DNA of 64,000 nucleotides from Chloroflexota bacterium (GCA_016191395.1 JACPOS010000006.1:50925-114924); one strand, 5' to 3'; shown: positions 34,136 to 43,551, counted from the first letter of the stretch. Program-made: numbers and translations. The notes: generated by a model not told the origin, from the letters alone.

Positions 34136-34903
34136 ATGCGCCTGCAGGACAAGGTCACGATCATCACCGGTGGCGCCAGCGGCATGGGCCGCGTGGCGGC
34201 GCGCATGTTCGCTGCCGAAGGGGCGAAGGTCGTCGTGGCCGACGTGACCGCGGCGGCGGCCCAGTCGGTCGTCGACGAGGTGAAGGCTGCCGGCGGCGGG
34301 GCGATCGCCGTGGTCGCGGACGTCTCCAAGGAGCCGGACGCGAAGCGGATGATCGACGAGACCGTCGCCGCGTTCGGCCGGGTTGACGTCCTCTACAACA
34401 ACGCCGGGATCATGCCGGAGGCGGACCACTCGGTCATCGACACCTCGGTCGAGGATTGGGACCGGGTCATGGCCGTGAACGTCCGCGGCGTGTTCCTGGG
34501 CTGCAAGTACGCGATCCCCAAGATGGTCGAGCAGGGCTCGGGGTCGGTGATCAACATCTCCAGCTTCGTGGCGATCCTGGGCTGCTCCAACCCGCAGGAC
34601 GCCTACACGGCCTCCAAGGGCGCGGTCCTCGCCCTCACGAAGTCCCTCGCGGTCCAGTTCGCGCCGAAGGGCGTGCGCACGAACGCCATCTGCCCGGGGC
34701 CGGTGGAGACGCCGCTGCTCATGGACTGGCTCGTGAAGGACGAGGAGGCCAAGCGCATCCGGCTCGCCCGCAATCCGACCGGCCGGTTCGGCAAGCCCGA
34801 GGAGATCGTCCACATGGCGATCTACCTCGCCTCCGATGAATCGCGCTGGACGAACGGGGCCGCGATGGTGGTCGACGGCGGGATCACCGTCAACTACTTC
34901 TAG
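34136..34903 (+). CDS. Short-chain dehydrogenase/reductase
   Basis: A 255-residue classical SDR from ATG 34136 with GAAGGAG upstream. The cofactor motif TGGASGMGR, NNAG, the catalytic Ser in INISSFVA and YTASK (Tyr and Lys) are all present, and PGPVETPLL follows. Substrate unknown. The stop overlaps the convergent SRPBCC gene by 4 bp. Confidence 0.88.
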   Translation: MRLQDKVTIITGGASGMGRVAARMFAAEGAKVVVADVTAAAAQSVVDEVKAAGGGAIAVVADVSKEPDAKRMIDETVAAFGRVDVLYNNAGIMPEADHSVIDTSVEDWDRVMAVNVRGVFLGCKYAIPKMVEQGSGSVINISSFVAILGCSNPQDAYTASKGAVLALTKSLAVQFAPKGVRTNAICPGPVETPLLMDWLVKDEEAKRIRLARNPTGRFGKPEEIVHMAIYLASDESRWTNGAAMVVDGGITVNYF

Positions 34904-35355
34904 CGAGTTGGAGCCTCGGCCTCGAGGAGGGCCTTCAGGCGGGCCGACCGCTCCCGGAGGTCGCGGCGCATGATCCCGCCGGAGAGCGCGACCAACAGCC
35001 GGCCGGGGAGCGACGTCGGCCACACCCGATCGACGAATCTCGCCCGCGTGCCGGTGGGCGTGGCCTCGAGGATCGCCGACTCGGTCATCTCGTAGCCCAT
35101 CCCGGCGATCGCGACCTCGAGCCGGGCGGGTGCCTCGAACTCGCTGACTCGGAACGTCGTCCGCGCAGTCATGCCGCCGCGTCGGTGCTTGAACCAACCA
35201 GTGGAGCCGGCGTGGAGTGGGCCGTGCGGGCCGTAGTCGACGAGCGCCGGATCCACGAGGCGGAACGACTCGCCGTCCGCGAGGAACGCGAAGACGTCCG
35301 CGGGCGGGCGGGCAACCGCGATCTCGTGGTCGAGCTGGAACCCTCGATCAGGCAA
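34900..35355 (-). CDS. SRPBCC (polyketide-cyclase-like) protein
   Basis: A 151-residue START-like protein, started at TTG 35355, which overlaps the membrane-protein stop by 8 bp. LDHEIAVARPPADVFAFLADGESFRLVDP is the usual first strand and helix, and YEMTESAILEATPTGTRARFVDRVW the later sheet. It is the last gene of a coupled PadR-membrane protein operon. Probably binds a hydrophobic ligand; function unknown. Confidence 0.75.
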   Translation of the reverse strand: MPDRGFQLDHEIAVARPPADVFAFLADGESFRLVDPALVDYGPHGPLHAGSTGWFKHRRGGMTARTTFRVSEFEAPARLEVAIAGMGYEMTESAILEATPTGTRARFVDRVWPTSLPGRLLVALSGGIMRRDLRERSARLKALLEAEAPTR

Positions 35356-36049
35356 CGGCCAGCTGCCTGACGGGCGCCCTGAGGTCCAGCCCCACCAGCA
35401 TCCAGGCGGGGCCGTACGCGAGGACCAGATAGAACGGCGTGAGGTCGGTCCAGCTGTTGGCGGCAACGGCGAGGAACGCGGCGACCACGAGCATCGTGGT
35501 GACGGTCAGCACGAGCGCCGGGACGGTCCCGACGAGGCGGCCGCGAAGGCGCCACGCGAGCATGACCGTGCCGCCCAGAATCATGAGCAGCGCCACGCCG
35601 CCACCGCCGAATGACGAGAAGACGAGCCCCGAACCGGTCAGCACCCCGCCAACTGCGCCGGCCGCTCCGATCGACCAGTCATACCGCGACGCGATCAGCA
35701 GCAACGCCGCCGCGACGAGGACGGACCCCGCCAAGCCGGAGGCGTAGGAGGCGCTGAGCATCCGCTGCACCGCGGGGTCCTCCCACGGTCCCACGAACAG
35801 GACGCCGATCACGGACCACGCCGTCAGCAGCGTGCCGCCCACGACGACGAGCACACTCGCGGACCGATCACGAGGAGCATGGGCGTGGGCGTCTTGCCCC
35901 ACCTGCGGCCGCAGCCGGGCGTCCACCGCCCCGGCGATGATGTCCAGCCGGTCGCGGAAGCTGGGCGCGCGCGCCGCCAGCAGCTCGGCGAACTCCTCGC
36001 CATAGCGCGCACGCCAGGCGGCGGGGTAGAGGCGCAGCAGACTCGACAT
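35348..36049 (-). CDS. PadR-associated membrane protein 1
   Basis: A 233-residue protein. The N-terminal cytosolic segment SLLRLYPAAWRARYGEEFAELLAARAPSFRDRLDIIAGAVDARLRPQ (residues 3-49) recurs in the 36366-37091 protein, showing duplication. Six hydrophobic helices follow. The motif LYPxxWRxRYGxEF is common in membrane proteins paired with PadR regulators and anti-sigma-like modules. Its ATG shares a base with the PadR stop (TGATG). Confidence 0.75.
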   Translation of the reverse strand: MSSLLRLYPAAWRARYGEEFAELLAARAPSFRDRLDIIAGAVDARLRPQVGQDAHAHAPRDRSASVLVVVGGTLLTAWSVIGVLFVGPWEDPAVQRMLSASYASGLAGSVLVAAALLLIASRYDWSIGAAGAVGGVLTGSGLVFSSFGGGGVALLMILGGTVMLAWRLRGRLVGTVPALVLTVTTMLVVAAFLAVAANSWTDLTPFYLVLAYGPAWMLVGLDLRAPVRQLAVA

Positions 36050-36369
36050 CAGCGAGCGTCTCCGAGGCGCTCCAGGCCGGTCTTCGCGAAATCGGACAGG
36101 CCCTGGAGCTGTGCTCGCAGCACGCTCGCCCCGAGGCCGGTCAGCCGGTAGGGCCGGCGGCGTTCCTCGGGCTCGAGGGCCTCGATCAGGCCACGCCGCT
36201 CCAGGCGCGCCAGGGCCGCGTAGAGCGTGCCCGGACCCAGGTGCCCGCCGGAGATCGCCTCGACGTCCGCCATGATCGCGTAGCCGTGCTTCGGGCCCTC
36301 GCTCAGCGAGGCCAGGATGAACAGCGAGGGCTCGGCAAATCGGCCGATCTCGCCGAGCGGTTCAGTCAT
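36049..36369 (-). CDS. PadR-family regulator 1
   Basis: A 106-residue winged-helix protein: SLFILASLSEGPKHGYAIMADVEAISGG and LGPGTLYAALARLERRGLIEAL are the PadR core, ending in RRPYRLTGLGASVLRAQLQGL. PadR proteins respond to small molecules or membrane stress and usually repress their own operon. ATGA and TGATG overlaps link it to both flanking membrane-protein genes. Confidence 0.88.
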   Translation of the reverse strand: MTEPLGEIGRFAEPSLFILASLSEGPKHGYAIMADVEAISGGHLGPGTLYAALARLERRGLIEALEPEERRRPYRLTGLGASVLRAQLQGLSDFAKTGLERLGDAR

Positions 36370-37091
36370 GCGACTCCCCCTGCGGTGACGATGGTGGACG
36401 TGGGTCGGCCCCGAGCGATCCGGAGGCCCGTGGCCATCCAGGCAACGCCCAGGGGAAGGAAGGACGCGATGACGAGTGGCACGGGCACCAGGCTCGGCAC
36501 GAAGCCGGCGATCGTGACGACGAATCCGGCGACCGGCCATGGGAGCGTGAGCAGCAGCAGGCGCCAACGATCGCGGGCGGCGATCCCGGCGCGCGCCGCG
36601 GCAAGTGCGAGGGCGCCGGGGCCGATCGCCCCGAGGATGCCGAGCACCGGCAGCACGAGGAGCGGGCTCCACGGGACCAGCTCGGCGGCCAGCACGGCGA
36701 CGCTCAGCGCGAACGCCGCGGCGCCGATGGCGACCGGCCGGGCGTACGCCGCCATGTACGTGCCGGGCAGGCTCAGCAACATCAGCCCGACGGCGATGAG
36801 GATGGGTAACGAGAGGTCGCCTTCGGCCTGGATCAGCCACACGACGAGGTAGGTCGCGGACCAGATCAGGCCACCGGCGATCGCCGCGCCGCCCGCGAGA
36901 CGATCAGTGACGCCTACCCGTCGGGCGACCGGCGCGGATCGAACCTGTGGCGACAGCCGCGCATCCAGCGCCCCGAGGACGATGTCGATCCGGTCGCGGA
37001 GGGTCGCGGGCCGATCGGCCAGCAACGCTTCGAACTCATCGCCGTAGCGAGCCCGCCACGCTGCCGGATAGAGCCGGATGAGTCCGCTCAC
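36366..37091 (-). CDS. PadR-associated membrane protein 2
   Basis: A 241-residue paralogue of the protein at 35348-36049, sharing RLYPAAWRARYGDEFEALLADRPATLRDRIDIVLGALDARLSPQ at residues 6-49. The rest holds about six or seven membrane helices (SATYLVVWLIQAE, PILIAVGLMLLSLPGTYMA). It is coupled to both neighbouring PadR genes. Function unknown. Confidence 0.75.
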   Translation of the reverse strand: MSGLIRLYPAAWRARYGDEFEALLADRPATLRDRIDIVLGALDARLSPQVRSAPVARRVGVTDRLAGGAAIAGGLIWSATYLVVWLIQAEGDLSLPILIAVGLMLLSLPGTYMAAYARPVAIGAAAFALSVAVLAAELVPWSPLLVLPVLGILGAIGPGALALAAARAGIAARDRWRLLLLTLPWPVAGFVVTIAGFVPSLVPVPLVIASFLPLGVAWMATGLRIARGRPTSTIVTAGGVA

Positions 37092-37357
37092 GCTGGTCGT
37101 CCCTTCAGGATCGAGGCCGAGCCGGCCGCCGTGCGGCCGAGTGTCGTCAGACGATACATCGGCAGGCGGGTGTCAGTCGAGATGGATTCGACGAGTCGAA
37201 GGCGTTCGAGCCGCGACAGGGCACCCACCAGCGTGCCATGGCGGATCGGCCCGTCGAGCGAGCGGACCGCGTCGAACATCGCGGTCAGGCCAAGTGGGTC
37301 CTCATCGAGCGCGATGAGGACCCACAACGCTGGTTCGAGGTAGCGCCCAAGCGTCAT
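37088..37357 (-). CDS. PadR-like winged-helix protein 2
   Basis: An 89-residue protein with a shortened PadR-like winged helix: EPALWVLIALDEDPLGLTAMFDAVRSLDG, IRHGTLVGALSRLERLRLVES and MYRLTTLGRTAAG. The wing and HTH are preserved but the C-terminal dimerisation helix is short. It begins the five-gene PadR/membrane/SRPBCC operon and overlaps the next gene by ATGA. It is the diverged partner of PadR 1. Confidence 0.75.
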   Translation of the reverse strand: MTLGRYLEPALWVLIALDEDPLGLTAMFDAVRSLDGPIRHGTLVGALSRLERLRLVESISTDTRLPMYRLTTLGRTAAGSASILKGRPA

Positions 37358-37402
37358 GCCCGGAAGCGCTGGCGCGGGTGCCGCACGGTCCTGGCGGCGG
37401 CC

Positions 37403-37897
37403 CTAGCCCAGGTCCGCGCAGGCGATCTTCGCCTTGGTGATCGGGTCGTGCACGACCACGGAGACTGCGGTTTCACCCGCCCGTGCATCTGCCGTGGCGT
37501 TGCCGTTCCCGACACCGGCGCCGTTGGTCGTGAAGCCGGGCCAGATCTCGTTCGGCGGCTCCGCCGCGCCGCCACCGTCGAACTTGTAGTGCCCGTCCGC
37601 GGCGTTGACGCCGCATGGTGCCGCATGCACATGGGCCGGGTAGGTGGTGTTGGCGCCCAATCCCTCCAGGTGCACGCTCACGATCGTCTTGTTGTCTGCC
37701 GTCCTGACCATCTGCGCGCGGCCCGTGATCTGCAGGTCGGCGCCGGCGGCAAACGGGTGGACGTCGCCGCGAGTGACCTGCGCCGAATCTGCGAGGGCGA
37801 TCGGCGCGAAGGCAACGATCACGACAACGCTCGCCAGCAGCGCGACGAGTGGCCGACGACGGGATCGCGGGTGCGAGCTTCGCTGTGTGTCGGGCAT
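37403..37897 (-). CDS. Secreted Cu/Zn-SOD-like domain protein
   Basis: A 164-residue protein from ATG 37897 with GGAGGA upstream. A signal peptide (PLVALLASVVVIVAFAPIALA) precedes a domain with AHVHAAPCG, GHYKFDG, NEIWPGF and AVSVVVHDP...KIACADL. This is the SodC order of HxH, Cys, GHx and the second Cys, but the middle metal-binding His/Asp loop is shortened or replaced. It may be a SOD-like metal- or ligand-binding protein rather than an active dismutase. Confidence 0.65.
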   Translation of the reverse strand: MPDTQRSSHPRSRRRPLVALLASVVVIVAFAPIALADSAQVTRGDVHPFAAGADLQITGRAQMVRTADNKTIVSVHLEGLGANTTYPAHVHAAPCGVNAADGHYKFDGGGAAEPPNEIWPGFTTNGAGVGNGNATADARAGETAVSVVVHDPITKAKIACADLG

Positions 37898-37916
37898 CGG
37901 CTGTTCCTCCGGTCTG

Positions 37917-37935
37917 TATACCGCTTGACGGTATA
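37917..37935. promoter_or_regulatory. 19-bp palindromic operator
   Basis: TATACCGCTTGACGGTATA has perfect 7-bp inverted arms with a 5-bp spacer, centred about 29 bp upstream of the SOD-like gene start (reverse strand). It stands in a small AT-rich patch and is a likely repressor or activator site. The regulator is unknown; the PadR genes nearby are candidates. Confidence 0.6.
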
Positions 37936-38117
37936 TCGCCGATCGTTATAGCGACCCGGAGCTCCGGCGTCAACCGCCTACATCCCTACGGCGCGCAGGC
38001 GAGCCGCGGCCGCGGCCTCGCACCCCCGAGACGGGCCCGCCCGAGCCCCGGCGTATGATCGGAATTCCCAATCCAGATCCACCAGACCCCACCCCGAATC
38101 CCGAGAGGAACCCGAAC

Positions 38118-39608
38118 ATGGCGATCGAGCAGACGACGACCGGCGGTGCCGGCACGGAGATGGCGACCCTCCGGATGGTCATCGGCGGCGAGACCGTCGA
38201 TGCCGCGGACGGCCAGACGTTCGAGGTCGTCAACCCGGCAACGGGCAGGTCCATCGCCACCGCCCCGCAGGGTGGCAAGGTGGACGTCGACAAGGCCGTT
38301 GCCGCCGCGCAGGCCGCGTTCGAGGCGCCCAAGGGCTGGTCCAGCTGGGCGGCCGGCAAGCGCGGCCGCACCCTCGCGAAGCTCGCGGCGCTGGTCAAGG
38401 ACCACACGGAGGAGCTGGCGCAGCTCGAGGCACGCAACACCGGCAAGCCGATCACGAGCGCGCGCGGCGAGATCACCGGCGTCAGCCTCGTCTTCGACTA
38501 CTACGCGGGCGCCGCGAACAAGATCTTCGGCCAGACCATCCCGGTCTCCAAGCCGGGCCTGGACCTGACGCTCCGCGAGCCCATCGGCGTGGTCGGGCTG
38601 ATCGTGCCCTGGAACTTCCCGCTCCTGATGGCGAGCTGGAAGCTGGGCCCCGCGCTCGCCGCGGGCAACACGTGCATCCTCAAGCCGGCCTCGTACTCGC
38701 CGATGACGGCGCTCCGCCTCGGCGAGCTCGCGCTCGAGGCGGGCTTCCCGCCGGGCGTCATCAACGTCGTCACGGGCCCGGGCGGGACGGCCGGCGCGGC
38801 GATCGCAGCCCATCCGGGCATCGGCAAGGTCGCGTTCACGGGCGAGACCACGACCGGCCAGGAGATCATGCGGCTCGCCTCGAACAACGTGAAGAAGATC
38901 AGCCTGGAGCTCGGCGGCAAGAGCCCGAATGTGGTCTACGCGGATGCCGATATCGAGCGCTTCGCCGTCGAATCGCCGTATTCCGTGTTCGACAACTGCG
39001 GCCAGGACTGCTGCGCCCGCTCCCGGATCCTCGTGGAGCGCTCGGTGCACGACCAGGTGGTGGAGCTGTTCGCCGCGGCGACGCGCAAGGTCGTCGTCGG
39101 CGATCCGATGGACGACAGGACCGAGGTCGGCACGCTGGTCAGCTTCAAGCAGCGCGACCGCGTGCGGGACTACATCGAGATCGGCCTGGGCGAGGGCGCG
39201 AACCTCGTCGTGGGTGGCGAGGCGCCGGATGATCCGGCACTGGCAGGCGGGGCGTATCTCATGCCGGCGGTGTTCGACGGTGTCGGCAACGACATGCGCA
39301 TCGCCAAGGAGGAGATCTTCGGGCCCGTGGTCACGATCATCCCGTTCGACACGGAGGCGGAGGCGATCAAGCTCGCCAATGCCACGCCGTACGGCCTGTC
39401 CGGGTCGATCTGGAGCCGCGACATCGGCAAGGCCCTGCGCACCGCGAAGGGGATCCAGGCCGGCGTGCTCTCGGTGAACTCGAACAGCTCGGTGCACACC
39501 GAGGCGCCGTTCGGCGGCTACAAGATGTCGGGCATCGGGCGCGAGCTCGGCATGTCCGCGGTCGAGCTGTACACCGAGACCAAGAACATCTTCATCGACC
39601 TCCGATGA
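38118..39608 (+). CDS. NAD-dependent aldehyde dehydrogenase
   Basis: A 496-residue ALDH from ATG 38118, after GAGAGGAA. IVPWNFPLLMASWKLGPALAAGNTCILKPA carries the Asn and cofactor Lys, FTGETTTGQEI the NAD loop, LELGGKSPNVV the general base Glu, and NCGQDCCARSRILV the nucleophilic Cys. The sequence style matches betaine-aldehyde and 4-aminobutyraldehyde dehydrogenases. A role in amine-derived aldehyde oxidation would suit the GS-like and permease genes, but these lie 17 kb away. It overlaps the next gene (ATGA). Confidence 0.88.
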   Translation: MAIEQTTTGGAGTEMATLRMVIGGETVDAADGQTFEVVNPATGRSIATAPQGGKVDVDKAVAAAQAAFEAPKGWSSWAAGKRGRTLAKLAALVKDHTEELAQLEARNTGKPITSARGEITGVSLVFDYYAGAANKIFGQTIPVSKPGLDLTLREPIGVVGLIVPWNFPLLMASWKLGPALAAGNTCILKPASYSPMTALRLGELALEAGFPPGVINVVTGPGGTAGAAIAAHPGIGKVAFTGETTTGQEIMRLASNNVKKISLELGGKSPNVVYADADIERFAVESPYSVFDNCGQDCCARSRILVERSVHDQVVELFAAATRKVVVGDPMDDRTEVGTLVSFKQRDRVRDYIEIGLGEGANLVVGGEAPDDPALAGGAYLMPAVFDGVGNDMRIAKEEIFGPVVTIIPFDTEAEAIKLANATPYGLSGSIWSRDIGKALRTAKGIQAGVLSVNSNSSVHTEAPFGGYKMSGIGRELGMSAVELYTETKNIFIDLR

Positions 39609-40252
39609 CCGGGTTGTCCGGGCCGCCGAAAGCGCGACCCGGACGCGAGCCCGAGAGCGCCGCGTTCCAGGCGGCCCGGGTGGTCCGCGAGCGCGGCCGG
39701 CCGCCGGCCTTCGTGCTCGGCTTCTTCGTGGTCATCGCTGCCCTGGTCGTCGTCGGCGTGGGCGGTCGCTCGTCGGCGACACCCACACCACCGCCGGTGG
39801 CGATCGGGTCGCCCGCGGGCACCGCTCGGCCGACCGTTCCATCGAGCCCGGCGCCAACCGTTCCGGCCTTCCGGCCTGACGCGTCGTTGGCGGCAGGGCC
39901 GGTCGTTCGGAGCGGCCCGGGGCCGATCCAGCTGGAATCCCACCGGCTCTCGACGTCGATGTACGTCCATGGCGACGTGTTCGTGGCGAACGTGACCTGG
40001 GTCTACGTCTCGCTCCAGGACAATCGCGGCAGGGTTGCAGGATGGGCCTCCGTCAGCGTCCCGGGGAGCGCCGGCCCTCCGCAGGGCGACGGACCGACCC
40101 TCCGGTTCGATGTCGACGTCGGGGTGCCCGCCGGCTTCGAGGGACCGCTCAGGATCAATGCCAATGCGTACGATGCCGACGGGGCCCTCATGGCGTCCAC
40201 GCGCCTGGACATCGACTCCCTCCTCCGGTCCCGGGAGGACTTCGAACCCTAG
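39605..40252 (+). CDS. Membrane-anchored protein with immunoglobulin-like domain
   Basis: A 215-residue protein: a cytosolic basic start, one membrane helix (AFVLGFFVVIAALVVVGVG), a Pro/Ser/Thr linker (ATPTPPPVAIGSPAG...), then a beta-sandwich (residues ~105-205; FVANVTWVYVSLQDNRGRVAGWASVSVPG, GPLRINANAYDADG). The fold resembles Gmad2/Ig-like external domains. Function unknown. Its end overlaps the convergent Nudix gene by 4 bp. Confidence 0.6.
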   Translation: MTGLSGPPKARPGREPESAAFQAARVVRERGRPPAFVLGFFVVIAALVVVGVGGRSSATPTPPPVAIGSPAGTARPTVPSSPAPTVPAFRPDASLAAGPVVRSGPGPIQLESHRLSTSMYVHGDVFVANVTWVYVSLQDNRGRVAGWASVSVPGSAGPPQGDGPTLRFDVDVGVPAGFEGPLRINANAYDADGALMASTRLDIDSLLRSREDFEP

Positions 40253-40869
40253 CCCGGCCCACCCCGGAGCCAGCGATCCGCGGGTGGGTCGATGTCGGGT
40301 CGGCGCAACGCGAGCCAGTCGACGAGCGCCCACCACGTGGTGCGGAACGCGATCTCCGGCCAGGGGATCTCGTCGGGCGGAAAGGCGCGGACCTCCAGGG
40401 CCTCCGGGCTCGTCCGGAGCTCGCCCCCGACGATCCGGGCCTCGTAGACGAGGACGATCACGGCCGCCTCGAGGCGCGCGTACAGCCCCAGGATCTCGCC
40501 CGGCTCCACGAGCAGCCCAACCTCCTCGTCGGTCTCGCGGATCGCGCCCTCGGTCGCGGTCTCGTCCACCTCCAGGAAACCACCGGGCTGCGCCCACGAC
40601 CCGCGACCCGGCTCGTAGCCGCGGCGCAGCAGCACGACCTCACCGGCCTCGGTGACCGGGATGGTCGTCACCACGAGCTTCGGGTTGGTGTAGGCGATGT
40701 TCCCGCAGTCCTCGCAGACCAGGCGTTGCCGGGGATCGCCCTCCACGGGCCCAAGGCGGAGCCTGCCGCCGCACCTCATGCAGTGATTCAGCGACGCGGC
40801 GAGCCACTCGGGCGTGCCGCCGCCGGCCGGCAGGTCGGTGGAGCGCGCGTCGGGACCGCGGGGGTTCAC
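40249..40869 (-). CDS. Nudix hydrolase with zinc ribbon
   Basis: A 206-residue protein from GTG 40869, overlapping the upstream stop (GTGA). A zinc ribbon (CMRCGG...CEDCGN) precedes the Nudix box GGFLEVDETATEGAIRETDEEVG, which is intact (GX5EX7REX2EEXG). Zinc-ribbon Nudix proteins include NADH pyrophosphatase-like and ADP-ribose-type hydrolases. It lies behind purK-purE in a coupled operon, so nucleotide clean-up is plausible. Confidence 0.82.
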   Translation of the reverse strand: MNPRGPDARSTDLPAGGGTPEWLAASLNHCMRCGGRLRLGPVEGDPRQRLVCEDCGNIAYTNPKLVVTTIPVTEAGEVVLLRRGYEPGRGSWAQPGGFLEVDETATEGAIRETDEEVGLLVEPGEILGLYARLEAAVIVLVYEARIVGGELRTSPEALEVRAFPPDEIPWPEIAFRTTWWALVDWLALRRPDIDPPADRWLRGGPG

Positions 40870-41264
40870 GCCGTCAGGATGAGGCTCGCGGCCCCGACGA
40901 CGGCGCCGATGCCGAGCAGCGCCGCGAGGACCCACGTGAGCCGGAACAGGCCCCGGCCACGGTTGACCGGCATCCACGCCCAGGCGCTGCGGTAGAACCG
41001 GAGCGCGGCGTCGGCCGTCGTGGCGACGAAGATCGGCGCCGCGATCAGCGCGCAGAGCTTGACGATGGGGCTGGACAACGGCGTGCCCGCCTCGATCGCG
41101 GTGATCGCGATGGCGCCCGCGACGAGCGCGATCGCCGAGAGGTTGATGTAGTACCGCTGGAGGGGCGTCGGCTTGGCCTCCGGGATCCGATCCGGCGCCC
41201 TGTGGGCGTTGATCCCCTGCCGGTCGAGGACCGGCATGCCCTCCTCCCAGCGCTCGTCGTCCAT
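40866..41264 (-). CDS. Small membrane protein
   Basis: A 132-residue protein with a hydrophilic N-terminus ([16 protein letters not shown]) and three membrane helices ([58 protein letters not shown]). It lies 12 bp after purE and overlaps the Nudix gene. No family recognised. Confidence 0.65.
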   Translation of the reverse strand: MDDERWEEGMPVLDRQGINAHRAPDRIPEAKPTPLQRYYINLSAIALVAGAIAITAIEAGTPLSSPIVKLCALIAAPIFVATTADAALRFYRSAWAWMPVNRGRGLFRLTWVLAALLGIGAVVGAASLILTA

Positions 41265-41276
41265 GCGGGCCCTGCC

Positions 41277-41777
41277 TCAGATGGAGGTTGCGTTCGAAGG
41301 GTCGTCGAGGACCATGCGGGTGAGATCGGCCCGGTATGCCTCGAGGCGTGCGGCGAGGGCCGGATCGCCGAGCGCCAGGATCTCCACGGCGAGCAGCGCC
41401 GCGTTCTCTGCGTTGCCGATCGCGACCGTCGCCACCGGGATCCCGCGCGGCATCTGGACGATGGACAGGAGCGAGTCGATTCCGTCCAGCGCCTTCGTCG
41501 GCATCGGCACACCGATCACCGGGAGCGTCGTCTTGGCGGCGAGCATGCCGGGGAGGTGGGCCGCGCCGCCGGCCCCCGCGATGATCACGCGGATCCCGCG
41601 GCCGCGAGCGCCTTCCGCGTAGCGGTACAGCAGGTCCGGGCTCCGGTGCGCCGAGACCACGCGCAGCTCGTTGGGCACCTGGAGCATCGTCAGCAGGGCG
41701 ACCGCCTGCTCCAGCACCGGGAAGTCGGACCGGCTGCCGCCGACGACACCCACGAGGGGGCCGCTGCCCTCGGCCAT
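41277..41777 (-). CDS. purE: N5-carboxyaminoimidazole ribonucleotide mutase PurE
   Basis: A 166-residue protein. [65 protein letters not shown] and [19 protein letters not shown] are class I PurE motifs with the catalytic His in SAHR. It converts N5-CAIR to CAIR in purine synthesis. ATG 41777 shares its A with the purK stop; GTG 41780 is also possible. Confidence 0.95.
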   Translation of the reverse strand: MAEGSGPLVGVVGGSRSDFPVLEQAVALLTMLQVPNELRVVSAHRSPDLLYRYAEGARGRGIRVIIAGAGGAAHLPGMLAAKTTLPVIGVPMPTKALDGIDSLLSIVQMPRGIPVATVAIGNAENAALLAVEILALGDPALAARLEAYRADLTRMVLDDPSNATSI

Positions 41778-43489
41778 CACGGCTCGGCTGCCGGCGCCCA
41801 GCCGATGTGTCCGGCCGCCTCCGTCGCGCGGGCAAGCGCCTCCTCCGGCGTGGCACCGAGCGCGGTGACGTGGCCCATCTTCCGGCGCTCGAAGACGGTG
41901 TGCTTGTCGTACAGGTGGAGATGTGCGTCGGGGACCTCGAGCGCCGCATAGATGCCGGTGGGATGCGCGGGCCGCGGCGCGCCCTCGCCGAGCAGGTTGA
42001 CCATCGCCGCGGCCGGCGCCCGCATCTCCACGGAGCCCAGCGGCAGCCCGCAGATCGCGCGCAGGTGCTGCTCGAACTGGCTCGTGACCGCGCCCTCGAT
42101 GGACCAATGCCCGCTGTTGTGCACGCGCGGCGCCAGCTCGTTGACCACGAGCGAGCCATCGGGCATGAGGAACAGCTCCACCGTCAGCGTTCCGACGAGG
42201 CCCATCGACGTCGCCAGGTTCTTCGCGAGCGTTGCCGCACGATCCTCGATCTCTGCGGAGACGCCCGCGGGAACCACGGTCTCGACGAGGATCCCGCGGT
42301 CGTGCCGGTTGCGCGCGAGTGGGAACGTCCGGCTCACGCCATCGACATTGCGGACGACGACGAGCGAGAGCTCCGCCTCGAACGCGAGCTCCCTCTCCAG
42401 CAGGGCAGGCCAGCCGATCCGCCCGTCGAGCGCCTCGATGCCGCTCGTGCGGTCGATCCTGACCTGGCTGCGGCCGTCGTAGCCGCCGCGCACGGCCTTG
42501 ACACGCACGGGGTAGCCGAGCTCCGCGATGCCCTCCAGGACCGCGGCGGGGCTCGCGACCTCGCGCCACGTCGCGACGGTACCTTCGTTCGCCTCGACGA
42601 ACCTTCGCTCCGCGAGCCGGTCCGCGGTCAGCTTCAGCGGGTACGGACCCGGCCGGATGGGGCGTCGACGGTCGTCGAGCTCGGCGACCACGGCCTGGCC
42701 GATGTGCTCCAGCTCATAGGTGATCACCGAGCACTCGGCGGCGAGTCGCTTGGCCGCGGGGACGTCGTCGTACGCGGCGACCTCGATCCTGTCGGCGACG
42801 CTCGCGGCGGGCGCGTTGGGATCCGGATCGAGGACCACGACCCGGTAGCCGAGGGCGCGCGCCGACAGCGCCAGCATCCGCCCCAGCTGGCCGCCACCCA
42901 GGATCCCGACCGTGGACGGCGGCGAGATCGGCGGCGGCGCGAAGCCGAGCCGGCGGTAGACCTGCAGGATCCAGGCCGTCTTCGAGTGCGTGTAGCGGAG
43001 GCCCTCCACCGGCCCCGCCTCGGTGATGCCGCGCTTCAGGCCCTCGTACTGGCGTCGGAGCTCCGCGTCGTTGCGGAGCGCATCGCGGAAGGCGATGTCG
43101 CGGGAGAAGTCGGCGCCACGGGGCTGCACGTGCAGGTGGATGCGGTACCTCGTCCCATCGAGGTCCAGCGAGCCCACGGGCATCGGCCGGGTGGGCGGCC
43201 ACGGATCCGGGCCGGGCTGGGGCTGGAAGCCCAGCTCGTAGAGCATCGAGACGACGCCGGGGATGGCCTCCGCATCGGTCTCGATCGAGAGATCCACGAT
43301 GCCCTTGCCCGGCAAACCGGCGACGGACGTGCTGCCGATGTGCTCGACGACCAGGTCCGGCCGCTTCGCGCGCACGAGCGCATCCACACGGGCGGCGACC
43401 TCTACCGTCCGCGGATCCCATTCGTGAACCTCGGCCGTGAGCCGTTCGTACGGCCCGATGGGGCGAGTCGTGGGGTTGCCGCTCGTCAC
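41777..43489 (-). CDS. purK: GrpB-PurK fusion protein
   Basis: A 570-residue fusion from GTG 43489. Residues ~10-185 are a GrpB/UPF0157 nucleotidyltransferase-like domain ([50 protein letters not shown]). Residues ~192-570 are complete PurK, the ATP-grasp N5-CAIR synthase ([51 protein letters not shown]), of normal ~380-residue length. There is no stop or frame break between the domains. The GrpB half may use a nucleotide or CoA-like substrate; its purpose in purine synthesis is unknown. Confidence 0.88.
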   Translation of the reverse strand: MTSGNPTTRPIGPYERLTAEVHEWDPRTVEVAARVDALVRAKRPDLVVEHIGSTSVAGLPGKGIVDLSIETDAEAIPGVVSMLYELGFQPQPGPDPWPPTRPMPVGSLDLDGTRYRIHLHVQPRGADFSRDIAFRDALRNDAELRRQYEGLKRGITEAGPVEGLRYTHSKTAWILQVYRRLGFAPPPISPPSTVGILGGGQLGRMLALSARALGYRVVVLDPDPNAPAASVADRIEVAAYDDVPAAKRLAAECSVITYELEHIGQAVVAELDDRRRPIRPGPYPLKLTADRLAERRFVEANEGTVATWREVASPAAVLEGIAELGYPVRVKAVRGGYDGRSQVRIDRTSGIEALDGRIGWPALLERELAFEAELSLVVVRNVDGVSRTFPLARNRHDRGILVETVVPAGVSAEIEDRAATLAKNLATSMGLVGTLTVELFLMPDGSLVVNELAPRVHNSGHWSIEGAVTSQFEQHLRAICGLPLGSVEMRAPAAAMVNLLGEGAPRPAHPTGIYAALEVPDAHLHLYDKHTVFERRKMGHVTALGATPEEALARATEAAGHIGWAPAAEP

Positions 43490-43551
43490 GCGGCGAGTGT
43501 AGGCGGGAGGCCCGCAGGCGGGATCGCCTGCGGCGCGATTATCGTTCCAGG

